Shown here: one piece after another, positions 34,042 through 46,519 of the stretch | How the letters are laid out: every line of letters starts with the position of its first letter | Numbering within the stretch: the stretch's first letter is position 1 | Origin: Jaltomata sinuosa | Lineage: Eukaryota > Streptophyta > Magnoliopsida > Solanales > Solanaceae | Length of the DNA stretch: 64,000 nucleotides | NCBI GenBank assembly: GCA_003996215.1 | Contig: QJPP01007249.1 | Span: forward strand, 310,001-374,000 | Reading direction: 5' to 3' | Translations under genes and position numbers: made by a program | Notes under the pieces: model-generated | The model's input: only the letters and a program-made list of their open reading frames with translations | What the model was told of the DNA's origin: nothing | Database searches by the model: none

Positions 34042-36743
34042 TGTCATGCCCAAATCCTACACCCTGGATGTAAAACGGGACTTGGAATAATAAGTGGCCC
34101 TAAGTTAACCCTTCATGCTGGTATAATTCATGAGAAACTGAATAAAAACATATAAACTGAAAAATATTATGCGGAACCTGTGTGATGAGCTCTTAAAAAA
34201 ATACTAGAATAAAATGAACTTTCATAAACTAAAATACAAAGTCATTTGAAGAACTGATACAACTAACTGACTGACTGTATATGAATCCTTTACTAACATT
34301 AACTATAGTTAGCCAGGACATGAACCACAACTATCTCTAATCAATGTATAAGAATTGAAATAACTACTATAGCTACTAACTATTTGGAGTTCCCGAGTAA
34401 GCAACACTCGTTCCATGCTAACTGAAAGCTGCGATCTGTCTGACCATGATCCTGGGAGCTAGCACAGAAACCTATATCATAAAATGATACAGCGCAAGGA
34501 AAGTATATGGTCAGTACTTTGAATGTACTGAGCATGTGAGATAATGCACTAACTTTTAAATCATGAAAAAGCATGTGTATACTGAAAACATAACTATAAA
34601 CTGGACTAAGTATAGATGTCTAAGAATGCATAAGTCAAACTGCAGAATATAAGCTCTTTTGCTTAAGAGGGTGTAAATCATATTTCTGAACTATAACTGT
34701 GAAATCATGATATTTAAACATACGTAAAATTGTTACTTGGAGATCCATAGACTTAAAATATGAGTTATGTTCGTAAGTCATGAATTAGTACAACTGAGCT
34801 GAAAACCATGAGTCATGCGAAAAATCATGTCTAAAGTAAATCCTTAGGGGAGTTTCTTCTACTGAGCATTCTGAAAATACTGAAATAAGTGAACTCATGC
34901 AATGACCAAGTAGATAACATGTAACTGAATAATACTGACTGAATAACTGACTACAAGGTCATGCAATAACTGAATTTGAAATGTGGGAGCTACTATTAAC
35001 TGACATACCCCAAGCTGAGCTTGTTTAGCTGTAACCTTGTTTAGGAGTTGTTCATACCTTGCCAAGGGTACAAATATTGAAGGGCATGTATCAACTAATC
35101 TGATGTCCAAAAAGGACTAAGGTTTTAAGCCTGATCTGATGAGTGACCCTTTAGAACCTACGGTGGCACTATAGTTTTGGGACTTGGAGACTTCTACTAA
35201 AGGTATAAGCCTAAATTGATGGGTGAGCCTTCGTCCCCGCGTCCTCTTGGTGCTAAGTACTACTCTCAACTGAATATATAAGTAAACTGACATACTGGAT
35301 AACTCAAAATACTGATTTTATGACAATGCAAAGTAATACTAAGACTGAAAGCATTTAAATCATGTAATTCTAAATAACTGGGCATCTATTTGAAAATGCA
35401 TGAAACATAAACTGATCGGGTGTTCATAATCCACCATCCTAAGAAATTGAATTTCTGTCAACAATTATAGAATCTGAAATAAATATGCAATTCAAAATAA
35501 TAGTTTGAAGTCATGGGTTAGACAACATGCTGAGGGTTTGATACAAATTCCATAGTCAAAATCATCGTGAGGAAACTTAAACTCTTTTAGACCGAATGCT
35601 GAGAAGCTGAACTGAATTCTGAAGGAAAAGTTAGGTCCTAGAAAATATTGAAAAATAGGGCTAAAACTTGCTTCTCCAAAATATCATGGGTTTTGAAATC
35701 TATTTGCAAGAATCCATGTAAAAAATCATTCTAACAAGGGTAGTAGTTATGTAGAATCATCAACAAATCAAATTCATAGTGAAACACATGTTTAGGTAAG
35801 AACCCTAGAATTATAACTTGGAAAATCATACTGAAATTCAAAACTTTGGGCATGAGGGTAAAAGGAAACCCTCATTAAAATTCCACATACCTGTTTAATG
35901 GTGAATCTTGAAATGAACTTGGAGGATTTGATCTTGAGGATGAACCCTAGGTTTTTGCTTCTTTGAAAGAACCTTTCTGTTGTTCTGAAGTTTCATCATA
36001 AGAATGAGAGGAGAATAGGCTGAGAAAATAACTTCTATTGGTATTTAAAGATGTGGGGTAGGGTTTTAGGGCAAGTAAAAGTCTAAAATAACCCTGGGAA
36101 ACTTAAATAAATGACTGTTGAAAAAAATAATTCCAACGCAGGGTTTCACGGGCATGAACCACGACCCGTGGAATGAACTACGGTTTTCCGAATTGGGGTC
36201 GTGGTTCTTGGGCATTTTTCAGGCCTCTGTACTGATTTCCACGAGGTGAAACCACAGTCCATAGTTTGATCCACGAGTTGAAGATCAACCTCGTGAATCT
36301 CAGGCCAAAAAGTGATCTACATGTTTAGTTTTATAGAGGCAAACCAGGGGTTGTGGTTTGATCCATGAGTCGTGGATGCCTCTCGTGGTTGCTGTCTGTT
36401 ATTTTGATAGACACACATATTTTAGTAAAACACTAATAACTTTTAATTCCAGATCAGATTAATGCACAGTCAGTAATGTTGGAAAAAAGACTCGATGATC
36501 TTTAATTTGGTGGGTACTAGGCCACCTAACTCTTTATATTCTATTAGTAATGGTCGTTTGAAGTTGACCCTAGTTGAGTCTTACATGAAATATTATTTGG
36601 TTGTGGTGCTTTTAACTTAACTTGATGATAGTAGTTTCTTATGAACATGATTCACATTCAAAACACTTCCCACACTAGGGAATTTATCATGACACCTATG
36701 AAAAGTGGTTCAGGTCTTAGCTTAGAATTTTTGTAGTGTTACA
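34042..36743 (-). mobile_element. 3' LTR of element D
   Basis: Plus strand starts TGTCATGCCC and ends GTGTTACA. ACCACG/CGTGGT-type motifs at about 36140-36400 resemble those of LTR B. Confidence 0.9.
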
Positions 36744-36757
36744 ATATCTCCACCTTG
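36744..36757 (-). other. Polypurine tract of element D
   Basis: Minus-strand CCAAGGTGGAGATAT sits directly before the LTR start TGTAACA; the expected priming site for plus-strand DNA. Confidence 0.7.
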
Positions 36758-39732
36758 GGATCATTCATGCTCGAATAAAGACCAACTAGGCTGAGGTTGT
36801 AGGGAAAGGGATGCAATCCCACCAACTGGGTTCTAAAGCTGATGTATTAACGTGGTAATTGATTTATGACTAAAATATGAACCGAGCTGGGTTCGTGAGG
36901 GGTTTATGCATACTGAGAGCCTAAAGACACTGATGGGACATGAAACTGAATGTCCAACCTCATAACTGGCCTAGATTGAGAGTAGGTACTCAGTTGAAAC
37001 TCACATAGAACGAACACATTCTTAAAAATAGCAGTTAACTGAAACAAACATAAAACTGATAAGAGTAACTATACGAAAAAGCTATTTTCTTCTAAACTAA
37101 ACTTACTGCCAAGGATTGAACTGAACGTAAGGCCTTAGGAATGATTACCGGCATGTATGAACTGATTGGTTATGAGGAGTCTAGTACCTTGCAAGCTGAA
37201 GCTACTGGACATAATGTATGAGACTCTTGGGCAGGGAGTAAGAACAAGACTATTCTCGCCTTCAACAATACGGTTGATAACTTTTAAGTTTGGGAACACC
37301 CTTTTAACTACACCAACTTCTCTGAATACCACACTTACCATTTGTAACTAAAATTCTCACCAGCGCACATAAAGATGCTAAGGTCTGAGTATAACTACCT
37401 GATTTCACCATGTTGAAGCCTATCTCAACTAAGTCTCTTACATCTATAGTTATCTCCCAAGAATATTGTCCTCTCTTATCACAAAAGTCAATGGACGTTG
37501 AGCTCTAATCAAGGGGTCACTAGTCGCACAAAGCAAAGGCCCATATGTATTTCATCATAATATTCAAGCCTATTACTATGATCATCTTATGGTTTCTTTG
37601 TAGCTGATACTATCTGAGACTTCTCTCCTCTTCCCTAGCATATCTAGAATTGCAACTTCAAGAACTTCTATAAAGAGGCACACTAAAATTTCTCATCTAA
37701 TTATTTCACATAAATATTCCTTACCTCGCTTTTCATCTACACCTATAAGCTAAGGCGGAACCAGTACACCAAAAAGAAAATCTACTACTTCACTTCCTAT
37801 ATAAGCTACTACTTAGCGCCCTCCACTAACAACTATGACAATATAAGCCAATATCACTGAAGGAATAAAGTGAGATCATGAGCATCACGAATGAAGGAAT
37901 ATTGATCGGTATTGACTTACACTTAGCGTGATCTATCCACTCAAGGTGAGGTCTGATCAGTCAAGTGCAAAGGCCTGAGTGTCTCATATTCTTGACATAT
38001 GAAGCATGATTAGAGTAAGAAAATCATAAGTATGAACTGTTCAAGAAATCTAGTCTAAGCATATACATGACACAACCTGGTTTCATTAGCCATTAAGGCT
38101 TATCTTGAGGAATGAACTGAGTACATAGAACTGAGCATACTATGAGACATGATTTTACATATATAACAAATCATGGAGTAAGACTGGAATTGCTGTCTGG
38201 AGCATTTTTTGTTTGTTTTAAGAGCTGAGCATGGATATGAATCTATATGGAGTGCATGAACTTAGCCATTAACATGACACAAATATGTCTAAGTATAGTT
38301 TCAACTAGTCTAAAGTGCTAGGAAATCCACTAGTATAAGAATGGATCGATATCCCATCATAGCCCTTTCTAGAATTCTATACTAACTAAGTCGTATGACT
38401 CAACTTGGTTCTTTATTCTATCATCTCCGCCCTTAGCTCAAAAGTCACCCTTGTAAGTCTGCGGATTTCTCTCCCACACAAGACTATAATCAACTAACCC
38501 TTGTAACGTCGGGGTTATCACTGTACTCCTGGATGCCAAACTCTTCCTGATAGGTTATAACTGAATATGATAAGCCCTTGCTAGGTCTTCTTCTAAGGCA
38601 TCTCTTAGCTTACTCTTTACCCTTAAGATTATCACTCGAGTACTCATACTCTTACTGGTGCACCTAACCACTCATTCTAACACTTAACAATCTGGTCTTC
38701 CCTTATTCATCTACTAACATCACATCTCTAAATTCACATCCACCCAAGTTAACTGAATTGAAAAACACACTAAGGGACTTCAACATCGTCTATCTATAAC
38801 CTCTTGAATTCATCTTTAAGAACACCATATAATATGCACCTATCCTCCTCCATAATTAGCAACTTGAGAATTCTAAACTAGTCACACATAGCACCATAGA
38901 ATCCTTGCATACCATGCAACAACATACTACTCTGAATACACATCTATCCTTCTACCATTTAAGGATCTTCTTCACCTAGTCCAAATATGCTCTAAATCAT
39001 CTTAACCAACCATCCTTCCTCTACTTACTACCATGGAACCTACCCATAACTTATTACTCTTCCCTCAATGGAAAGGGACTCATCACCCCAATACTCACCT
39101 TATTGATACATGACTATGGTTACATACTTCATTCCATCACTATCCCTATCTTATAGCTACATACTTCTGGATTCGTACACCTAGCTCTGGGGTCATTCTA
39201 CTACTTATGGCTTATAACATCTAAATCTGCACTAACTCTTGCGTGACTATACTACCCAAGCACTTACATAACAATACTTTTTGGCTAAGGGAGCCATTTG
39301 TAGTAAAGTTTCTGAACGGGGTCTGAGAGCACATCCTAATATATGCTCAACTGCAGGATTTATACAAACAAGGTCACAAGCTTTTGAATCAGTAGACTTA
39401 ATGCACTAGTGGACTTCTCTGAAGCCCTTGTGCAGCCTTTCACTTTCTGATGGCTCTATCTTAGATCATCTCATCGATAGGAATATGAATTTTACTATTT
39501 TAACCACCTAAAATGAGGCATGGTCGGAGGAATTGGAGCAACGTACAAATTTGCATAAGTTCCATAAGGAATAGTTCTATTGCATTATTTAGAGTATGAA
39601 AGAAGGGAAACATTTCCTAAATGCCCTGTAGCCTCCTAATTATCCTGATTATAATTGTGGTGCACAACACACCCATAAGCAAGACTCTACTAGACATGTC
39701 TTCACAGACACCCTAGGACACTTGAACTTTGT
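36758..39732 (-). other. Interior of element D without coding capacity
   Basis: About 3 kb with dense stops in all frames and no Gag, protease, RT or integrase motif. The end near the primer site resembles an ordinary gypsy 5' leader. Confidence 0.7.
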
Positions 39733-39744
39733 GCTCTGATACCA
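39733..39744 (-). other. Primer-binding site of element D (initiator tRNA-Met)
   Basis: Minus strand TGGTATCAGAGC, perfect over 12 bases, a few bases inside the 5' LTR. Confidence 0.92.
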
Positions 39745-39748
39745 AATT

Positions 39749-42461
39749 TGTCATGCCCTGAGCCTACACTCTAGACGTAACATGGGACCTAGAACCATAA
39801 GTGGCTCCAAGTTAACCTTTCATGCAGGCCTAATTCATCAGCAACTGAATAGAAACATATAAACTAAAAAACATTATGCGGAATCTGAAATGTGTGTTGA
39901 GCTCTTGAAAAAAATACTATAGTAAAATAAACTTTCATATACTGAAATACAAAGTCATTTGAAGAACTGATACATAACTGACTGACTGTCTATGAAACAT
40001 CTACTAACACTGACTACATTTAGCCAGGACATGACCCCCAACTATCTCTAATGAATATATAAGAGCTGAAATAACTACTATAACTACTAACTGACTAGAG
40101 TTCTCGAGTAAGGAGAACTCATTCCCTACTAATTGGAAGCTGCGATCTATCTGACCATGATCCTAAGAGCTAGCACTGAAACCTACATCATGAAATAATA
40201 TAGCGCAAAGAAAGTATGCAGTCAGTACTCTGAATGTACTGAACATGTGAGATAATGCACTAACTTTGAAATCATGAGAAAGCCTGTATATATTGAAAAC
40301 ATAAATAAAAACTTGACTAAGTATAGATGTCTAAGAATACATAAGTCAAACTGCAGAATATAAGCTCTGTTGAAGTGGGTGTAAATCATATTTCTGAACT
40401 ATAACTGTAAGATCATGATATTTAAACATACGTAAAACTATTACTTGGAGATCCATAGACTAAAAAGATGAGTTATGTTTGTAAGTCATGAATTAGTACA
40501 ACTGAGCTGAATACCATGAGTCATGCCAAAATTTATGTTTAAAGTAAATCCTTAGGGGAGTTTCTTCTACTGAGCATGCTGAAAATACTGAAATATATGA
40601 ACTGATGCAATGACCAAGTAGATAACATGCAACTGAATAATACTGAACTGAATAACTGACTACAAGGTCATGCAATAACTGAATTTGAACTGTGGGAGCT
40701 ACTGTTAACCGACATACCCGAACATGAGCTAACGATGGGGCTAACCTGTAACCTTGGCTATGAGGGTGGTCATACCATTCTAAGGGTAAAAACACTGGCT
40801 GGCATGGATCCACTAATCTGATGTCCAAAAAATACTAAGGTGTTAAGCCTGATCTGAGGGGTGACCCTTTAAAACCTACGGTAACATCATAGTTTTGGGA
40901 CTTGGGGACTTCTACTAAAGGTCTTAGCCTAAATTGATGGGTGAGCCTTTATCCCCGTGTCCACTTGGTGCTAAGTACAACTCCCAACTGAATATATAAG
41001 TAAACTGACATACTAGATAGCTCAAGATACTGATTTTCTGAGAATGCAAAATAATACTAAGACTGAAAGCATTTAAATCATGTAATTCTGAATTACTGGG
41101 CATCTATTTGAAAATTTATGAAACATAAACTGATTGGATGCTCATATCTCACCATCCTAAGAAATTGAATTTTTGTCAACAATTGTAGAATCTAAAATAA
41201 ATATGCAATTCAAAATTATAGTTTGAAGTCATGAGTTAGACAACATGCTGAGGGTTTGAGACAAATTACATAGTCAAAATCATCGTGAGGAAACTTAAAC
41301 TTATTTAGACTGAATGCTAACAAGCTGAACTGAATTCTGAAGGAAAATTTACGTTCTGAGAAAATATTGAAAAATAGGGCTAAAACTTGCTTTTCCCAAA
41401 AATCTTGGGTTTTGAAATCTAATTGCAAGAATTCATGTAAAAATAATTCTAACAAGGGTAGTAGTTATGTATAATCATAAAGAAATTGAATTCATAGTGA
41501 AACACATGTTTGGGTAAGAACCATAGAATCATAACTTATAAAATCATACTGAAATCTGAAACTTTGGGAATAAAGGTGAAAGGAAACCCTCATAGAAATT
41601 CCACATACCTGTTTAATGGAGAATCTTGAACTGAACTTGGAGGATTTGATCTTGAGGATGAACCCTAGGTTTTTTCTTCTTTGAGAGAACCTTTCTGTTG
41701 TTCTGAAGTTTCATCGTAAGAATGAGAGGAGAATAGGCTGAGAAAATAACCTCCATTGGTGTTTAATGACGTGGGGTAGGGATTCTAGAACAAGGAAAAG
41801 TCTAAAATACACCTAGGAGACTTAAATAAATGACTGTTGAAAGAAAATTTTTGATGCAGGGTTCACAGACATGAACCGTAGCCCGTGGAATGAACCACGG
41901 TCCATGGAATTGGGGTCGTGGTTCCTGGGCATTTTTCAGGCCTCTGGACTTATTTCCACCAGGTTAAACCATAGTCCATTATTGGATCCACGAGCCATGG
42001 ATCAACCTAGTGAATCTCAAGCCAAAAAGTGATCGGGAGGTTAAATTTCATGGAGGCAAACCACGGGCTGTGGTTTGATCCATAAGCCGTAGATGCCTCT
42101 CATGGTTTCTGTCTATCATTTTGACAGACAAACATATTTTAGTAAAACACTGATAATGTTTTTCTATGGACTTGGATTAATGTGCAGTCAGTAGCATTGG
42201 AAAGAAGACTCAAAGATCTTTAATTTAGTGGGTACTAGGCCATCTAATTCCTTATATTCTAGGGGTAATGGTCGTTTGAAGTTGACCCTAGTTGAGTCTT
42301 ACATGAAAACTTATTTGTTTGGGGTGCTTTCAACTTAACTTGATGATAGGAGTTTCTTATGAACATGATTCACATTCAAAACACTTCTCTCACTAGGTAA
42401 TTGATTATGACACCTATGGAAAGTGGTTCAGGTCTTAGCTTAGAATTTTTAGGGTGTTACA
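39749..42461 (-). mobile_element. 5' LTR of element D
   Basis: Plus strand starts TGTCATGCCC and ends GGGTGTTACA; collinear with 34042-36743. Palindrome-type motifs at about 41860-42105. Confidence 0.9.
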
Positions 42462-44116
42462 ACCTTACTCGAAAGCATCAAACCAACCCACTAGAGATCT
42501 ACACCTTCTACCATACAACACTTCAAATAGAGCCATCTGAATACTCGAATAGTAGCTATTATTATACGCGAACTCTTCTAAAGCAAAGAATTGGTCCCAC
42601 TGACCTCCAAAATCAATAACACATGCCTGAAGCATGTCGTCTAGAACCTAAATAGTCTGCTCAGACTGACCATCAGTCTGCAGCTTGAAAGTTGTTCTAA
42701 GGTCAACTCGAGTACCTAACTCTCTCTGAATCGACCTCGAAAAACATTATGTAAACTGAGTACCACATTTAGGAATGATAGAAACAGGAACCTCATGCAA
42801 ACATATAATCTCCCAGATGTAGATCTAAGCCAACCTATCTGAACTGTATGAAGTTTGAACCGGCAGAAAGTGGGAAGACTTGGTCAATCCATCAACAATG
42901 ACCTAAATAGCATCAAATATTAGTAAAGTACGTGGAAAAACTACCACGAAGTTCATAGCTATCCACTCCCACTTCCACTCAAGAATGGGTAGCCTCTGTG
43001 TCAAACCACCTGGCATTTGGTGCTCGTACTTTACCTGCTAATAGTTCAAGCACCTAGACATACACTCAGAAATAAACTGCTTCATCCTATACCACCAATA
43101 GTGCTGCTGCAAGTCACTATACATCTTCTCTACCCTCGAACTGATAGAATATCTCAAATAATGGGCCTCCTCTATAATCAACCTAACCAAATCTTCAACT
43201 CTAGGAATGCAGATACAATCCTCAATCCTCAAAAACCCTCTAGATCTAAGGTCAACTTCCTAGCCTCACCACTCAACACCTTATAACGCACATCCTAAAC
43301 CTTACATCCTTGAACTGTTGTGCCCAGACTGCTCCAATAACATAGACCTAGCCTCCATATAAGCAAGCACCTGCCCGGGCTTAGAAATATCAAGACAAAC
43401 CACCCTATTTGCTAAGGACTATATTTTCGAAGCCAAAGGTCGCTCCTTTACCACTAGAAATTCCAAACTCCATATACTTACCGCCTTCTTACTGAAAGCA
43501 TCTACCACAATATTTGCCTTACTCAGATGATAGAAAAGCAAAATGGCGTAGTCCTTAAGCAACTCTGGCAACCTACACTGTCTCAAATTAAGGTCCTTCT
43601 GGCTTAAAATGTACTAAAAACTATAATGGTCAGTGAAGATCTTATAATGAACCCCGTATAGATAGTGCCTCCAAATCCTTAATGCAAAGACTATTGCCAC
43701 TAACTCTAAGTCATAAGTGGGGTAGTTCTTCTCTTGAACCTTCAGCTACCTAGAAGCATATGCAATCACCTTGCCCTGTTGTATCAAGACATAACCCAAA
43801 CCAACTCTGGATGTATCATAATAGACCGTAAACTCCTGTCCCTGAATAGGAAGAGTCATATTTGGTGCTAAAGTCAATAAGTCCTTGAGCTTAAAAAAGC
43901 TCGTCTCACACTCATCAAACCATTAGAAAGGGATATTCTTTTGAGTCAAATCTAGTTAATGGCTCTGCAATAGAAGAAAACCCATCCATAATCTTTTTAT
44001 AGTAACCTCCTAACCTAACAAAACTGTGAACCTTGACTGGAGAAGTAGGCCCATACCAAATACAAACTACCTTAATCTTTGCTGGATACACTATAATCCC
44101 ATCCTTAGACACCACG
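42462..44116 (-). pseudogene. Element C RNase H and integrase region, decayed
   Basis: Minus strand, from right to left: VVSKDGIIVYPAKIK and LTRFDSKEYPF (end of RT/RNase H link), VYYDTSRVGLGYVLIQQGKV, NYPTYDLELVAIVFALRIWRH (RNase H), then the integrase zinc region EEAHYLRYSI...KMYSDLQQHYWW, core piece IVDGLTKSSHFLPV, a PKCGTQFT segment where SDRGTQFT is usual, and EVLYGRRCRS at 42500. Several stops (for example in YASR*L and EAI-type segments). Cut on the left by D and on the right by A2. Confidence 0.83.
44112..44116. repeat. Target-site duplication of A2, left (CCACG)
   Basis: Matches CCAAG after the right end (50282-50286) at four of five positions. The interrupted C reading (FLRY / HVVSKDG) supports this insertion point. 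Confidence 0.72.
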
Positions 44117-44449
44117 TGTAATGACCTATTACGTCGTTATGGGTAAACCATTGGTGTGAAGTTTTAGGTTAGAAAACTTTCGAGTTTGGGAGTTGGAAAT
44201 TCTAGGCTAGGCTAGTGTCAGATAGATTCTGAGCGAGGTATGGTATAGGGTAATTCAGGTGAGGATTGGGTAAGGTATATTGTGTTGAGATAGTTTTTCC
44301 ATTAGTTAAGGCATTAGAAGTGAATTCGGGTGAGTAGAACTCCTGGTATCAAAGTTGACGTGAAGGGGTTGATTTGAAACGTCAGGACTTAAAGTGTGTT
44401 GTAAAATGAGAACTTTTGGAGAATTTTCTGAGTTTCTATTCCATGTCAA

Positions 44450-44579
44450 CCGCTATAGTGGTTGATACCTCGCTAAAGTAATGACAACTATAGTGGAAGT
44501 CAAAGTCGGTCAACACTGCCATAGCAGTCGAGTCTGCTACGGCGGTGCCGCTATAGCGGTGTACGGACCGCTATAGCGA
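44450..44579. repeat. CCGCTATAGCGG-like cluster in LTR A2
   Basis: Seven or so degenerate copies, such as AACCGCTATAGTGG, GCCGCTATAGCGG and GACCGCTATAGCG. Confidence 0.85.
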
Positions 44580-45331
44580 AATAAGTCAAAGTTAATGCAA
44601 AAATTTCCCTAAAAACATTCAGAGTTTCTCAAGAATGTTTTGGTGAAGGATATAGGCAAAAAGAAGCAATTTTCATTGATTTTCCACAAAACTCCATCAA
44701 AAAGGTAAGGATTTCGCTCCCCACTTCCGTATTTCAATTCCCAGATCTTAGAAATGGTAATTTTAGACTTGGGGAAAAGTTTGGATTGACCTAGGATGGT
44801 AGAATCAGATGGAAAAAAGGGATTCTAGGTTGTAAAATTCTTGGGTTATGATTATTATTCCTTTTTCATTATTAAAACACTATTATTTGCTTATTATATC
44901 TGTAAAATTGTAATTTTTAGGTGAATTAATGGTGGGAAATCCCGAGGATGGATGGAATAATCTTGGTTTGGCCTGGGGATTAGGATTGAGTATAATCCAG
45001 GTAATTTTAGGCCATTGGACTGATTTTGGTATGTTTTGTAATCATTGTTAGACCAAGAACAAGCGACTTCAGAAAATGAGAAGGCTCTCGCCCAATAGAG
45101 TTTTCAAGATATTCGAGGTAGGTGATGGTTATTGTCTTTCCAAATGCAATGTGTGTACATGTAACTTTAGCTTAGTAATGTATGTGATTTGCATGTTTAA
45201 GGAATGAAATTAATAATGTCTAAGTGTCCAGGTGTCAATCATCTGAAATAAACTTGGTTTTGTCGCTTGTTGGTTTTACAAGTATGATATTATTCATTTA
45301 TTTATTATTTGTTAGACTTTGTGTGACATTT

Positions 45332-45481
45332 GGTTGGTTCGGGTACCACGCCTAGTATAGGATACATATTGGTTGGCTCAGGTACCACAACTGGTATGGG
45401 ATACTTATAGGTTGGCTCAGGTACCACGCCTGGTACAAGTTCTATAATGGCTGGCTCAGGTACCACACTTGGTATGGGATT
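45332..45481. repeat. 39-bp minisatellite in LTR A2
   Basis: Four units with starts at 45332, 45371, 45410 and 45449, core GGTTGGCTCAGGTACCAC. The period is a multiple of three, so the antisense frame stays open and would give a VVPEPT repeat; I regard that frame as a by-product. Confidence 0.9.
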
Positions 45482-46305
45482 ATTTATATTGTTGATTGCA
45501 TTTGTCGATGGTTCCATGAGTGGATCGGTTTGATTATTTGAAACTGTGATTGTTGTATATTGGTCTATGAGAGGTTGGGTAGTTGCATTTAAATGTGGGA
45601 TTGGTCCTTGTATAGACCGGAATTGCATGTTAAACACTTAGGTGTTATTCTAAGGATCCTTGGTTGGTCCAGGTTGCTGAAAAGGGTATATGATTATTGT
45701 CATTGTTATTGTTATGATGATTGTTGAATCTGTTTCATGTAGTGGGTAAGTTAGAGGAAGGACTAAGAGTCCGGGGTTATGTTGCTGGTTTGTTACTACA
45801 TGTTTGTACTTCTTACTCAATTTTGGTTTATTGTTTATATATTGTTTATTGGAGCTGGCCGATGATCCTACCAGTACACTAGGGTTGTGTACTAATTCTG
45901 TACTTGCTTTCTTTTTGTGAGTAAAGGACATCTTCTGGTGGTTGCTACGCGACCTCAGTTATAGTCCCGACGTTTCCAAATTCCAAGGGTGAACTACTTC
46001 TTTCGGGCTACCATGGTTTTCTCCAGTTTAGTTCTAGTCCATTGTTTCAAACTTAAGCTCTTGTTTTTAGGGGTGCATCCCTGTTATCTAGATATTTGGT
46101 AGATTTTTTGGTACAACGACTTTCAGATTCTAGGGGAATGTTTACAGGATCTTATTTTATTAGTATTTTGGATATGAATGCTAGTTTGCTTTAATACAAT
46201 TGGTTTTGGGCTACTAGTTTTGCTAAGTTTTGGGTTTGAAATTGGTTCGCTCATCTGGGGGTTTCGGGTGGATGCCACTCGCGGTGGGTTGGGTCGTGAC
46301 AAATA

Positions 46306-46318
46306 AGGTATCAGAGCC
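46306..46318 (+). other. Primer-binding site of element A2 (initiator tRNA-Met)
   Basis: AGGTATCAGAGCC, one mismatch to TGGTATCAGAGCC, four bases after the LTR. Confidence 0.9.
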
Positions 46319-46519
46319 CTAGATTCATTAATCTCTTTGTACCAAAAAGGGTCTAGTAGATTCTTGTAGAATGGTATACATACATCTGCAGTTTTCTTCG
46401 TGAGGCTATTGGACTTTAGGAAACTATCTCTTCTTTCTTCCTTCATGCTATAACTTGATTACAATTGGTATCTAGTGATATAAATTGGTATCAAACTTCT
46501 TTCACTCTTTTGTTTGCAG

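Larger units (their letters stand above)
34042..42461 (-). mobile_element. Element D: non-autonomous LTR retrotransposon with ORF-less interior
   Basis: Two 2.7-kb LTRs in the same (minus) orientation around a 3.0-kb interior without coding domains: 3' LTR 34042-36743, interior 36744-39748, 5' LTR 39749-42461. It has a clean initiator tRNA-Met primer site and a polypurine tract, so it could have moved using proteins of a related element (large retrotransposon derivative type). Flanks TCCTA and ACCTT match at only three of five positions, so the target duplication is unclear. It interrupts C's integrase just before the TDLL segment. LTR identity is about 88-90% by eye, which makes it old. Confidence 0.85.
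44117..46301 (+). mobile_element. 5' LTR of element A2
   Basis: TGTAATGACCTATTACG to GGTTGGGTCGTGACA, 2185 bp, followed by a primer site. Includes a CCGCTATAGCGG-type cluster (44450-44579) and a 39-bp minisatellite (45332-45481). Inserted in element C, opposite orientation. Confidence 0.93.

Noticed and set aside
34037..42466. Perfect target-site duplication of element D
   Set aside because: TCCTA and ACCTT match at only three of five positions, so I do not claim it, although the interrupted integrase text supports insertion here.
45305..45637. Minus-strand 110-codon frame with VVPEPT repeats
   Set aside because: It is the antisense translation of the 39-bp minisatellite of LTR A2, which stays open because the period is a multiple of three. 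No domain.
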